Origin: Mycteria americana | Lineage: Eukaryota > Chordata > Aves > Ciconiiformes > Ciconiidae | Assembly (NCBI RefSeq): GCF_035582795.1 | Contig: NC_134367.1 | Span: 121,856,562-121,920,561, forward strand | Reading direction: 5' to 3' | Length of the DNA stretch: 64,000 nucleotides | Part shown: one piece after another, positions 54,301 through 63,900 of the stretch | Layout of the letters: every line of letters begins with the position of its first letter | Position numbering within the stretch: the stretch's first letter is position 1 | Position numbers and translations under genes: made by a program | The notes under the pieces: generated by a model | Seen by the model: the letters and a program-made list of their open reading frames with translations, nothing else | What the model was told of the DNA's origin: nothing | Database searches by the model: none

Positions 54301-54590
54301 ACACGGAGGGGCCGCGCACGATCCGTGGGTACGCCGAGGGCCCGTGGGGAGGGCGCGGGCGGGACGTGCAGGACCCTCGGGCGGCGATGGCGCTGAAGAG
54401 ACCCGCGCCGCCGGGCGGGCGGGCGCGCGCGGCAGCGGGGCGGGGCGGCGGGCCGGGGCCGCCCCCCGGGAGCGCGGCGGGGGCGGAGCCCGTCGGCGGG
54501 GCCGGTCAGTCGCGCGGCGGGCGGGAGCGGGGCAGGAGGCGCAGCGCAGGCGGTCGGGGAGCGCGGCTCCGCTCTGCCGCGCCGGGCAGC

Positions 54591-55105
54591 ATGGAGGCGG
54601 CGGATGAGGAGAAGGCGGGCAACGGCCGCAACGGCCACGCGGAGGGCCCGGCGGCGGAGCGGGGCGGCGGGGGTCGGCTGCGGGGCTGCCGGGGCTTCCT
54701 GCGGCGCAACGCGCTGGTGCTGCTGACGGTGTCGGGGGTGGTGGCCGGCGTGGCGCTGGGCGCCGCCGTGCGCGGTGCGGCGCTGGGCCCGGCGCAGGTG
54801 GTCTACCTCGCCTTCCCGGGGGAGCTGCTGCTGCGGATGCTGCGGATGGTGATCCTGCCGCTGGTGGTCTGCAGCCTGGTGTCAGGAGCCGCCAGCCTGG
54901 ACACCCGCTCGCTCGGCCGCCTGGGAGGCATCGCTCTCGCCTATTTCCTAGGCACCACGCTGCTGGCCTCCGGCCTCGCCGTCGCCCTCGGCTTCATCGT
55001 CCGCCCCGGCGCCGGCGCCACCGCCCTCAACGCCCCCGGGCTGGGGCTGCCGAGCACCGTGCCCACCAGCAAGGAGACGGTGGACTCCTTCCTCGACCTC
55101 GTCAG
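54591..55105 (+). CDS. SLC1A4: SLC1A4 (ASCT1) coding exon 1, partial gene
   Basis: First coding exon of the sodium-dependent neutral amino acid exchanger ASCT1 (alanine, serine, cysteine, threonine), a trimeric plasma-membrane protein of the SLC1 family. The exon gives 171 codons plus two bases of a split Arg codon, then the donor GTGAGG at 55106. Residues 1-39 are the cytosolic N-terminus. TM1 is about 41-60, TM2 about 72-100 (containing [12 protein letters not shown] and [17 protein letters not shown], hallmark SLC1 sequence) and TM3 about 112-136. [11 protein letters not shown] near the end matches SLC1A4 better than SLC1A5, whose equivalent reads roughly KEVLDSFLDLA. The start at 54591 has A at -3 and G at +4 and gives a family-typical N-terminus. 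The transport core (HP1, TM7, HP2, TM8) is encoded by later exons outside the window. The exon's high GC content is normal for a CpG-island exon. Confidence 0.92.
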
Positions 55106-55135
55106 GTGAGGCCGCCCCGCTCCCCCCACCTCCTT

Positions 55136-55160
55136 CCTCCCTCCCTCCCTCCCTCCCTCT
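55136..55160. repeat. (CCCT)n tract
   Basis: About six tetranucleotide units within a longer pyrimidine-rich run just inside intron 1. Confidence 0.9.
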
Positions 55161-56622
55161 CTCCTTCCCGCCCTCCTCGCCGCCGCCGGAGGATGATGAC
55201 AGAACCGGCGGTGTTGCACGCTGCAGCCGGCGGCCGGGGAAACCCCCCCCTTCCCCCTCCTCCTCTTCCTCCTCCTCCTTATTCTCATCCTCCTCCTGGC
55301 ATCTCCAGAGGCACCGCTTTCTGCCCGGGGACCCACAGCCCCGTCAGGTGTAGGACTGCGTGGTACTCTATCTCTCCCCCCTTTATTTTTAATTTTGGCT
55401 GGGTGGCTGCAAGGATGAGCCGAGGCTTGCTCGGAGCTCTGGGTGCCTGGGCCCGTTTTTGGTCCCGCCTGGAGGGAGAGCGGCTCCTGGGTGCTCGCTG
55501 CCTGGCAGGCATGGCCTTGCCTGGTACCTTCCCCTGCCCCGCTGCCTGTCTCCCCGCAGGCAGGGCAGGGCAGCTCTCCCCATCCCTCACACGCACCTTT
55601 TTCTTTTATTCCCCACCCTTTACTCAGTCTTCTCACACAAATGTCAGCCTGCCTCTTATAGTGCCCTCCCGTAGGTGTGGGCACGGAAATGCGACCCCGT
55701 ATTTCCATCGAGGACGTACTCTAAACATAGTCCAGCATGGGGACACCCTGTATGTTTGTGAGCTTCCCATCCCATCTCTGCACCTTGCGAAGACAAGACT
55801 CGTATTCCCTAAAACTACCTGGAAGCAAGGCTTCCACTTCTAACCAGATCATAGTCTTTTTAGTTTATCCTTATGCCACCTTGCAAAGCTGCAGACTTCA
55901 CCTTTTCTTTTTCTCAGAGCACATGTCTTGTTGAGATCTGTCCAGCTCTTTAAATAAGAGAGGAATGCTTACACAAATGAGGCAAACATCCAGCCAGCTT
56001 TTTGAGTATCAAACTTCCAACTGCAGTCTCTTGTGCTTTGATTAATCTTGGTGCAGAACCCCAGATGCGAACAGCTGATGTGTTTTGTTATCCCAGGTCT
56101 GGCTCTGCTGCTTTTTCACACCTGAGTAGTGTTGGGCAGTCATGGAAAAGTGTATTAGAGGAGCCTGAGAAAAGCAGTGGGATAAAGGAAAACTGGGGAG
56201 CGGCAGCTGGGTCTCTCCTGGTGAGCATAGCTGAGGGAGTGATGGGAAGTGAGAGCCATCAATAGGGAGCATGGAGGTTTGCTGAAACATTGGAAGATGA
56301 ACAGCTTTAGGAGTGGTAGATGTTGTTACCAAGATGCAAACAGAAGAGTAAGGGAGGTGACCTGTGTACCAGCGAAGTGGCTGGAGAGTTGTGCTTAGTG
56401 GCTGTCTTGGTAATTACAAAGCCGAGTGGGGGATTTTTATTTAGATCGCTTGTTTTGCTTTTATGAGTTCAGTTTTTCAGCTGAGAGACGTTTTTGCTGT
56501 GTCTGGGTAAATGGATGTGGTGACAAAGATAAAAAGAGTTTCTAAAAAAAATTTTAAAAAATTTAAAAACCGAACCCAAAACTGTATTTACAAATCCATG
56601 TTAATGTCCTTTTCTTCCCCAG

Positions 56623-56650
56623 AGAGAAGTATGTTCACTTTGGACAGAAA
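56623..56650 (+). other. Possible cryptic or poison mini-exon in SLC1A4 intron 1
   Basis: A strong acceptor (CCTTTTCTTCCCCAG ending at 56622) is followed 28 nt later by a near-perfect donor (AAA then GTAAGT, GT at 56651-56652). Spliced after exon 1 it would complete the split Arg codon and add nine codons, but 28 nt is not a multiple of 3, so the known downstream exons would be frameshifted. It is not part of the family protein. It may be chance, a regulated poison exon, or an internal exon of another transcript. Confidence 0.3.
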
Positions 56651-56700
56651 GTAAGTCTGGCTTGTCCCACTGGCAACCACGTACTTCATGTCCTCAGCCC

Positions 56701-56754
56701 ACCTCTCTTAAAGACCAACAATTAAGGACCTCTCTTAAGGACCAGCAATTCCTG
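56701..56754. repeat. 27-bp tandem duplication
   Basis: Two head-to-tail copies (56701-56727 and 56728-56754), each starting ACCTCTCTTAA and containing GACCA(A/G)CAATT, with a few substitutions. Confidence 0.9.
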
Positions 56755-58073
56755 ACAGAGCACGTTAAGAAGTAATAACAGGACAGTGGGAGTAGGTGGA
56801 CTGGCTGTGAAGGTGACATGGAGTTGAATGGAAGTGTAGGCAGGTGAAAGAAAACTAGAAAAAAAGGAGTCAGCACAACCGGGAGAGTTGGGAAGACGAC
56901 TGTAGCGGTGGCTGCCCCGGGTGCATCCTGGTGTGGCTGCTGTAGCTGGTGTTTCACTCCTGTGTCATCAGGCAACATGGAGTAGGGATGCTCCAGTGAG
57001 CTTCAGGCTGTGGGTAGCATCTGTGAAGCTGGGAGCAGAAAGCTGCTTCTTGCTCTGGTCTGTAAATGCACGTGGAGAGTTCATCTTCAAAGGGGTTATA
57101 ACGGTGGTGGGATTGGGTCCTTAACTCCAAAGTAACGCTTATAACAATGAGACTTGAGTAAAGCATGTGGGTTGCAGAGGGTTTTCCTTCTGGGAAATGA
57201 GGGTCCAGGGGCTTTCCCCCCAATGCATGTACAGTGGGTTGTGAATTCAGCTTATTCTTGGAAGGGCCGTTGCAGCCACATTGTTGGGCAGTCCAGTTGA
57301 CAACTGCAGTGACACAGCAGTGACAGCAAAATCCAGTCCAGAAAAGATGAGTTTGGACATAGCCATCACTAAAACTCCCAGTCTTAGCACAAATCCCCGA
57401 CAGACCCAGGGATGGAGTGAATTACGTGATTTTCTGGAAGTAATATCTCTCTCCCTCTGCCTTTCAATTTTATTTTTTTAACTGTTCTTGCAAATGTGGA
57501 TGTTCTGGTTTGAGCATTGATCTTGGTCCCTGCTGTGGTGGAAGGTACCAGAGTAACCTCATCTTCAGTTAATGAGGCTTTGAGTCTGTAGGGCCTGAAG
57601 GGCTGAAACCATTGCCTTCAGTGCGGGTGGGTCTTGCAGCATCCTGCTCTCTGCTTTTCCTTTTCTCTCTTTTGGTCATTAAACTTCCTATTAGACCAAG
57701 AAAACTTTTTTTTCCAATTGTGTCACAAGACTGGCTGTGTCCTTCAAGGCTTCACTGCTCGGTTTCAGATAAAAGGTAAAAATGAGGTGCAAATGGGTAA
57801 ACTGAGTCCCCCTACGGCACTGAAAGCAGATGTAAAATGTGGCCCAAGGAAGAAATGGCAAAGAGGAAATCACAGCTGTGAGTCAGTATTTGCCATGGCT
57901 TCTGCAGGGATGACACAGGGTGTCCTTTCCCAGGATGCAGATCCCTTCTGCTTTTGGGAAGTGTATTAGTTAATGCCCAAAGATGTTGCTTTCCATTGTC
58001 ACAGCGATGTCTGGAGGCCAGCTTAATTCTTGGTTGCAGTTTTCAGTTTCCAAGTCTAAAGCTTCCACAAAAA

Positions 58074-58708
58074 TGTTAAAGGAGAAGCCGCTGCCCGAGC
58101 ATTCACACACCATTCAGGGAGTTGCACACACACCACCCGAGACTTTAACTGCTAGGACCAGAGTCCCTTTGCAGTGGGCAGCTCCACTGAGCTGATGGGT
58201 GCCCCTTTTCAACTCGGTCACACACACACACTCGCTCTCGGGCACCTTCTCTCCCCTCTGGCTCGACCCTAGGTTTCCTGAAGCAGAGTCTCCAATACGA
58301 TGTAGGCCAGATGAATTTATTGATTGGTACAGCGGTGAAAACGGCTCGAGCTGGGTGCCTCTGGAGAGGGACCCAGAACAAAGAAATCACTGGGCAATTA
58401 TACCCTTACAATTTAAATTCCCCTCCCCTCAGGAGACAGTTCGGACCAATAGTAGGGGTCTTCCCTTTCTTCATTGGGCCCTTTCATTGTTTCTAGGCGG
58501 GCTGATTCTTCTCTTATCTCTAAGGTTGCAGCTTCTGCTAAGGTTGAAGCTTCCTTATCTTTCTGGTTTGCATCGGTTTTGGGGGCCTTCCTTCATGTAG
58601 CCAAGTAAAAGTTCAGTGCATGGTCAGTGAATCTGCGTGAAAGTTCACAGCTTACAGCCTAAGGCTTCAACAAGCCTTGATATTAATGCTAAAGTGACTA
58701 CTACAACA
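58074..58708 (-). mobile_element. 3' LTR of the intronic retrovirus
   Basis: The upstream edge is well defined: on the minus strand TGTTGTAGTAGTC starts at 58708 directly after the polypurine tract. Inside are CCAAT-type boxes (plus about 58475), a TATAATT (plus about 58397-58403) and an AATAAA (plus 58316-58321), all in promoter-to-polyA order for the minus strand. The downstream edge is uncertain. TAACA at 58074 gives inverted termini (TGTT...AACA), while 58196 would give a shorter LTR ending CA. An 18-nt hairpin (AAGGCTT, loop CAAC, AAGCCTT) lies at 58661-58678. Confidence 0.65.
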
Positions 58709-58731
58709 GTCCTCCCTTTGTTCTTTTTACC
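58709..58731 (-). other. Polypurine tract
   Basis: On the minus strand a purine-rich run ending AAAGGGAGGAC directly precedes the LTR 5' end, the primer position for plus-strand DNA synthesis. It sits about 70 bp beyond the env stop. Confidence 0.75.
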
Positions 58732-58800
58732 AAGTGTTCCTGCTTAATATGTCAGACGAAGGTCACGAATTCTTTCAAGACGAACGATTAACCACCATGT

Positions 58801-60713
58801 TCATATATATAAGATGATTACAAGTAACAAACACAATAAAGCCAAGCATAATACTATTATCATTGGATGTAACATGTGGTTATATATTCCAGTGGCCATG
58901 GGTGACCATCCAAAGAGGGATTCCCACTGTTGGTGGTCGCCATCCTTTTTCACCCTTTCAAGGATACTATGGATTTCTTCTGCATCATGGTGGACGGTGA
59001 TTAGGGTCTTTTGACCATTCTCCTTGACTCTCTTTAACATCTCTTTTAATTCTTTATGGTGCAACAATTTCCTTACCACCATCAAGTCCATTCCAATAGA
59101 TGTGGGTGACAAGTCTTGATATAAGGAATATCCTGATTGTAGTAATTGATGGGATGTAACGGGAGCTGAATAATTAAAGTCACATCCTACAATCGTAGTA
59201 AAGTTACAAATACAAATCTTTGAGTAGTTATCTGTACACACAAAATTATCATCTACAAGTATAAAATTACAGAGAGTTCTTATACAACCACATCCTTTCC
59301 CAATATATTCAAGTTTGGTTTCTGTGGTTTCACTGGGATGTATTTCAAACTGACAAACATTTTGCTCGGTACCTAAACATGTATCTTGAGCTTCAATGGT
59401 ATTACTCTCGCAGATAAACCCTTGTTGTTCTCACACAATACATGTGTCTACATCAATTGTTTGCCATTTATTCTCTTTACGTTGGGCCCATACTCTATGT
59501 TCTATTGGGTAAAGTACAGTTCCTCCATGATTCAACCGTAATGCTATGATGGGATATATAGTAAGTACCGATGCATTCTATATTGTCAGAATGAAAGCTG
59601 TGGCTTTTTGGCTGACAGAGTCATAAGTAAAATTAACTAAATACTACCAGGACTGGAATTCTTTTTTGAATTCAATTGCATTATCCCATATTACCTTTCG
59701 AATATCAGTGGGTAAAGTGCCTTCTTCACTTTCTCTTGTAATTGCTACTACTGTAGATTGTATCCATAATTGTGCCTGTATACAGCTAAGAGCTAATGAG
59801 ATATTGTTTTGGACTATTCTGAGTGCATCTACAATCAACTGATGGTCTTTTTCGTTAATTTTCTCCCATTGGGGCATTATATCGGGCAAGAGCCATTGAT
59901 TAGTCCGTAATGCTAATAGAGAGGACCCGAAGGGGTGTTCCAGTTTGTCCAACTCACTAGATGTTGCACTGAGTTTGTTTGTGAGTACTTCAGCATCTAT
60001 ACCATTAAGTACCCCAAGTCCTGTCCCTAATCCTGAGAGGACACTAGTCATACTTCTTTCCGTTCGTTTGGCATGGGACAGAGTTCGTCCAGGTAGCCAA
60101 GCTAGCCATCCCGCAGAGGATGTATTTAGAAATGGTGCACAGGTTGTGTGGAGGAAACATTTACTTGCATTGACAACTCTATTCTTTTTAATGACCATAA
60201 GGGATTAAACAATACTTGTTGCTGACCCACATTTTTGATAGCATATGGCCCCATTTCAGGTATTTGTGGGGTCAGTTTCTTTATTCTTAAGGGAATTGAA
60301 GTTGGTAATGTAGTGGTTGGAGAGAGAGTTGCCAATATTGGCATAGTAGTTTCACAAGTTACATTGACAAATACCATATTAACGTTTAATCTAACATTTT
60401 CCTGCACACAACACCTGGAGTCTAGTGTCAAACAATAGCTGGTTTTATCAAAACACTGTAATTTTTTCCTACTAGTCAGTTCTACCAGAGTTAAATCCTG
60501 AGCTGTATCTGTTTCACAGCAGAAAACAAGAGTCTGTCTTTCTGGTTCCCAAGGGACTGGAACAGCTATTCCGTGATAACTTAGGTAGACTCTTTTCCCT
60601 TTATTACTGACAACCTTCATGCACTTGGGATCATCCATCTTTTTTACACTTAACCATGCCGTTGCTGTTGTTAGGGTTGCCATTACTGAGAGTAGTGAGA
60701 TGCCTTGCTTCAT
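58801..60713 (-). pseudogene. env: Retroviral envelope gene, broken
   Basis: Nearly full-length env of about 1.9 kb. The first open part (60713 to 60126) starts with a signal-peptide-like N-terminus (Met-Lys, then a hydrophobic run to about residue 20) and resembles a surface subunit with several Cys. Around 60130-60230 the frame changes. The second part (open 60198 to 59644) has a minimal R-X-X-R cleavage motif (RTER) followed by a Gly-rich fusion-peptide-like stretch (SGLGTGLGVLNG) and a heptad-like helix. The same frame then continues through in-frame stops at 59644-59646, 59578-59580 and 59431-59433, through a Cys-rich section, into an open C-terminal part (59241 to 58801) with a second helical stretch and a membrane anchor of about 20 hydrophobic residues ending just before the stop. 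A CX6CC motif was not seen. It cannot encode a complete envelope as it stands. Confidence 0.8.
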
Positions 60714-60745
60714 TGTTGCTGTTGCAAGGGATCTTCAGAAACCAG

Positions 60746-60940
60746 TTATTTGTCCTCTGGTTGGTTATCCCTCACTCGTTTGATGTGTGAATGGTGTATC
60801 CAGTTTTCTTTTCCTGAAACTTTGACAGCAAAGTAAGAACATAGTAAAACAGTATATGGCTTTTCCCATTTCGGTTCTAGCTTAGACTTTCGAGAAAATA
60901 TCTTTACTAGAACTTTGTCCCCAGGCTGTACGTCATGGAC
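60746..60940 (-). pseudogene. pol: Integrase C-terminal fragment (end of pol)
   Basis: Sixty-four codons open to the deletion junction, ending in TAA (plus 60746-60748). The peptide has the integrase C-terminal SH3-like/GPY-F pattern: a PGDKVLVKIF strand, a basic segment, LEPKWEKPYTVLL, then AVKV and WIHHSHIKRV. That last His/Lys/Arg stretch is typical of the end of pol just before env. The env start codon follows 32 nt later. The zinc-binding and catalytic DDE domains are absent, removed by the deletion. Confidence 0.8.
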
Positions 60941-60990
60941 CTAAGGCTTCAACAAGCCTTGATACTAATGCTAGAGTGACTACTACAACG
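60940..60990 (-). mobile_element. 5' LTR stub (about 50 bp)
   Basis: Bases 60940-60989 match the first 50 bases of the 3' LTR (58658-58707) with only two mismatches, both in the GATATTAATGCTAAAG segment (GATACTAATGCTAGAG here). The terminal base expected as T on the minus strand is C here (60990). The stub includes the 18-nt hairpin (60943-60960) and ends 3 nt past it, where integrase sequence begins. Confidence 0.8.
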
Positions 60991-63900
60991 CAAACATGCA
61001 CCTATGCGTGCAGACATGACCTCTGGAAAATAGATTTATCTTGGGCTTTGGTAGCAAATGACTTACTGGTGAACCAAAAGGCTGTCTCTGTTTTGTTTTG
61101 TCCATTGACCATAACCTCCAGGTCTAATTTGTCTGCCTTCCTCTAGCTGGAGGTGCTGGAGCACCCTCCCAGTTTCCCTTCTGGCAAGTGCAGGAGGCAA
61201 GCCTCGAGTGTGCCTGGCCAGGGCTTAGACACCCTGTCCTCTGCCCCAGGACACAGGGTGGGGACAGCAGAGCTGTTCTGAAGGTGCCGTTGTGCCCCAT
61301 CGCAGGGATGCTGATGGCTCATCTCAGGTCTGTCGTGCAGGCAGCTCTTTGGAGCTCCCTAAAAGATGAGCATGGCCAAAGGCAGGGAGAGGCTGCAGCT
61401 CAGCTATCACAGGAGGGATCCAGCAAGAGTTCAGAGGTGCTTCTACAAGGCTGATGGCTTAAAAAAAACCAAACCAAAAAGTGGGGTGTGCTCTGAACTC
61501 AAGGGGGGGACCTTGGATTTCCTTAACTCTGTCCCACATCAATGAAGAAAGACAGGCTTCTCCAGAGCACCCAGTTCAGGCTTTTACATTAAGCCAGGCT
61601 CTGGAGTACTCTTACTCTATGTGGTCTTACTGAAGGTAGACCTTGTGAACACCTCCAGAGCATCTGGCATGGAGAGCAGCTTGGTTGTACCAATTAAGCG
61701 AGCGCTGAGTGCCAGCACAAGATGAGGAGAGTGAAAGGAAATTTTAAAATTTCTGGTTTTGTCCCTTACTTGTTTGTTTGGTGGAGAAGGCAAAGCAATG
61801 GAGAATAAAGAGCTCTTGTCAGCTTGGCTATGAAGTGGGTAGCGGATGGAGGAACAGGCTAGCTGTGATATGGTGAGCTCTGGGGCTCAGCACCCACCTG
61901 GGTAGGTGACATTGCAGAGAGCCAGCTTGGCTCTGATCGTACCGGGCACCTGACCAGGGAGAAACAGGTGAGGAGGAGAGAGGTGGTGACAAGGAGGTGA
62001 CTCCAGCCACCAGCTAACACAGCTCACCTATAGCTTGTTGGAAAGCGGTTGAAACAGCAGGATCAAGTGTTTTGCAAGAATCTATTGATTTGTTAACACT
62101 TTTGATGGGCAATTGTCAAGACTGCATGTTTCAGTAAGGTCAGAGTTTTGTTTTAGCTCTGATTTATATTTCCTGATTCAACAAAATTAAACAGTTTCAC
62201 AGGAACCTATTGATCCTGTCAAAATTTCCAACAGCGGGTGATCCTGCCATTTCATTTCAGTGAGGCCAATGTTTTGTAATTTTATACAAAAGACTTAAGT
62301 AGAAAATCTCACTCATCAAAACGGAACATTTCAACAAAATACTTTACAGTATTTTTTTAGTGTAAAAAAGGGTCTGGAACAGGCTTTCTTTGCCCAATTT
62401 TGGGATGAAAACGTGTTTTGAAACTGTGGAATTGGCTTTGGGAAGTGAATTCTGTTTTTAATCCAGCTCTAGCTGTAACAGTCCGGGGAGGGAAGGAGGT
62501 AGTAGCATCATCCGCTTTTTATAGGAAGGGTACGCAGAGGTCTGGGTGTCTGCCCCAAGCAGTAAGGTCGGGGTTTCTCAGGCCGCCAGGCAAGTCTGCA
62601 AAAGCAGTTTAAATTTTATTGCTCCTCACCACCCTTTCTGTCTCTCTGCCAGAGGTTATGAGCTGTGCTGACAAAGAGAGTACCCATGGCACCGTCAGCA
62701 AGCCTGTGCATTGCCTCCGAGCGCCTTTGGAGCTGGAGGGAAGGCAGGTATGAGCTTGAGCGCAGGGAGGAGCATTGGTCACATTTTGCTGGCTGGACTG
62801 TAGAGCAGATGGCCAGGGTGGACCATGGGGTCCAGAGCACTCACGCAGTGACCCTTGCTCGGGCACTAGTCGCTCCAGTAGCACTTGTTTCTTATAGCCT
62901 TGGTCTTCCTGGTGAATGACTCAAAAGCAGCAACTGTGAAGGCTGTCTCTGAAATCCCAGTGTGGAAAGAGAGCAAAACTTGACTGTTAGGAGAGGAAGG
63001 GGAGATGCCACCTTTGTAGTGATAAATAGAGTAAGAAGTGGTTGGGGAACAGCTGCAGTTGCACTAGCGGCGGGTCCCCGAAATAGGCTAACCACTGGGT
63101 TTCGTAGCTGGATAGCTAGCTCTTAGCTCTGGGGTACCCTCAGAAAAAAGGGAAGTAGTAAATGTTTCTGTCCACCTTTGCTTGTGCCATTTTCTGAGCC
63201 TGGATCCTCTCTTGAAGTATAGGGATTGCTGACTGATTTTTGTAGGAAGAACTCAACATTTTCATTCATATGCCTGCACTGTCTGGTGGGGTTTTTTTAG
63301 GAAGCCTCTGAACATTTCTGCTCCTTTCTTTTGTTCTTTATATTCATTGCATTTTACTACTGAATCCCCCCAGTTATGTTTTATTTTCCGAGCAACAAAG
63401 ATGCAGACTAGACTATTAAGGCAAAAAAGTATCAAATATCTGCTCTAAGTAAATGCATTTTCAAGTTTCTCTGTGTTAAAGCAAATGCACACACTCACAA
63501 ATACATATATGTCCAGGGGATGTATTGTGCATCCACATACATATCAAAAAGCAGACGAGAAAAATTGTTGGGTGTTATTGAATGAAAATCTTGGGACAGA
63601 AAGAAAAATAAAAGTACTGGAGCAGTCCAAACTGGGCTGTGGCAAGTTGCCACAAATGGCAATAAAGTTGTCATCAGTGGACTCCTACCACTGAAAACAC
63701 TTCATTGAAAAACAGGAGATAACACAGAGTATTTTTTCTAGGCTTCCTGTCAAAAAGATATTTTCCAACAGCAAGGTTTTTGGCCTCAGAAGTGGAACCT
63801 TTTTGTAAGAAGCAATGCAAGAGGAATGCGTAGTATTTTAGGGTTTCGTTCTGCTTGTCTGGATTTCCCTTCATGCTTTTGCTGCCAGAGCAAAGTTGTT

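Larger units (their letters stand above)
54240..55350 (+). promoter_or_regulatory. SLC1A4: CpG island of SLC1A4
   Basis: Extremely GC- and CpG-rich sequence spanning the presumed transcription start, 5' UTR, coding exon 1 and the start of intron 1. There is no TATA box at an obvious position, so dispersed initiation is expected. The transcription start cannot be fixed from sequence; it must lie upstream of 54591. If it lies upstream of 54387, an in-frame ATG there (GCGGCGATGG, G at -3 and +4) would be included in the mRNA. Confidence 0.8.
55106..58073 (+). other. SLC1A4: SLC1A4 intron 1, proximal part
   Basis: Starts at the GTGAGG donor. It holds a CCCT-repeat pyrimidine tract (about 55136-55160), CCT-rich runs near 55257-55285, a 28-nt exon-like segment at 56623-56650 and a 27-bp tandem duplication at 56701-56754. 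The long frames at 54941-55708 (minus) and 55106-55843 (plus) are CpG-island artefacts. No sequence resembling the next SLC1A4 exon, which should begin by encoding about NLFPSNL, was found. Confidence 0.75.
58074..60990 (-). mobile_element. Endogenous retrovirus, internally deleted, antisense in SLC1A4 intron 1
   Basis: Read on the minus strand the element contains: the first 50 bp of the 5' LTR (60989 to 60940), an immediate junction to the end of integrase (60940 to 60746), an envelope pseudogene (60713 to 58801), a polypurine tract (about 58731 to 58709) and a 3' LTR (58708 to about 58074). Most of the 5' LTR, the primer binding site, gag, protease, RT, RNase H and most of integrase are missing. 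The integrase tail has a GPY/F-like module (EPKWEKPYTVLL), a feature of gamma/epsilon-type and related elements and not of alpharetroviruses. Target-site duplication is unclear: the right flank starts CAAACA and the left flank ends CAAAAA. Subfamily not identified. Confidence 0.85.

Noticed and set aside
53432..54319. Long minus-strand frames (up to 295 codons) and a 163-codon plus frame over the minisatellite
   Set aside because: They are translations of a tandem repeat whose units are multiples of 3, so frames stay open by arithmetic. The Ser/Pro/His/Cys-rich peptide has no family and competing frames are equally open.
54282..54386. An even earlier in-frame ATG at 54282 as the SLC1A4 start
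   Set aside because: It lies in degenerate minisatellite, in weaker context, and its peptide has no resemblance to SLC1 proteins.
54126..54638. 170-codon minus-strand frame opposite the SLC1A4 start
   Set aside because: Half is antisense minisatellite and half is antisense CpG island; Ala/Arg/Pro-rich with no family.
54941..55843. Minus-strand 255-codon and plus-strand 245-codon frames around the exon 1 donor
   Set aside because: Low-complexity, GC-driven open frames in a CpG island; the plus frame begins inside the SLC1A4 donor and reads into the intron.
58199..58600. 133-codon plus-strand frame in the LTR
   Set aside because: It lies opposite the LTR regulatory region; the LTR reading (TATA, AATAAA, polypurine tract) explains the sequence better.
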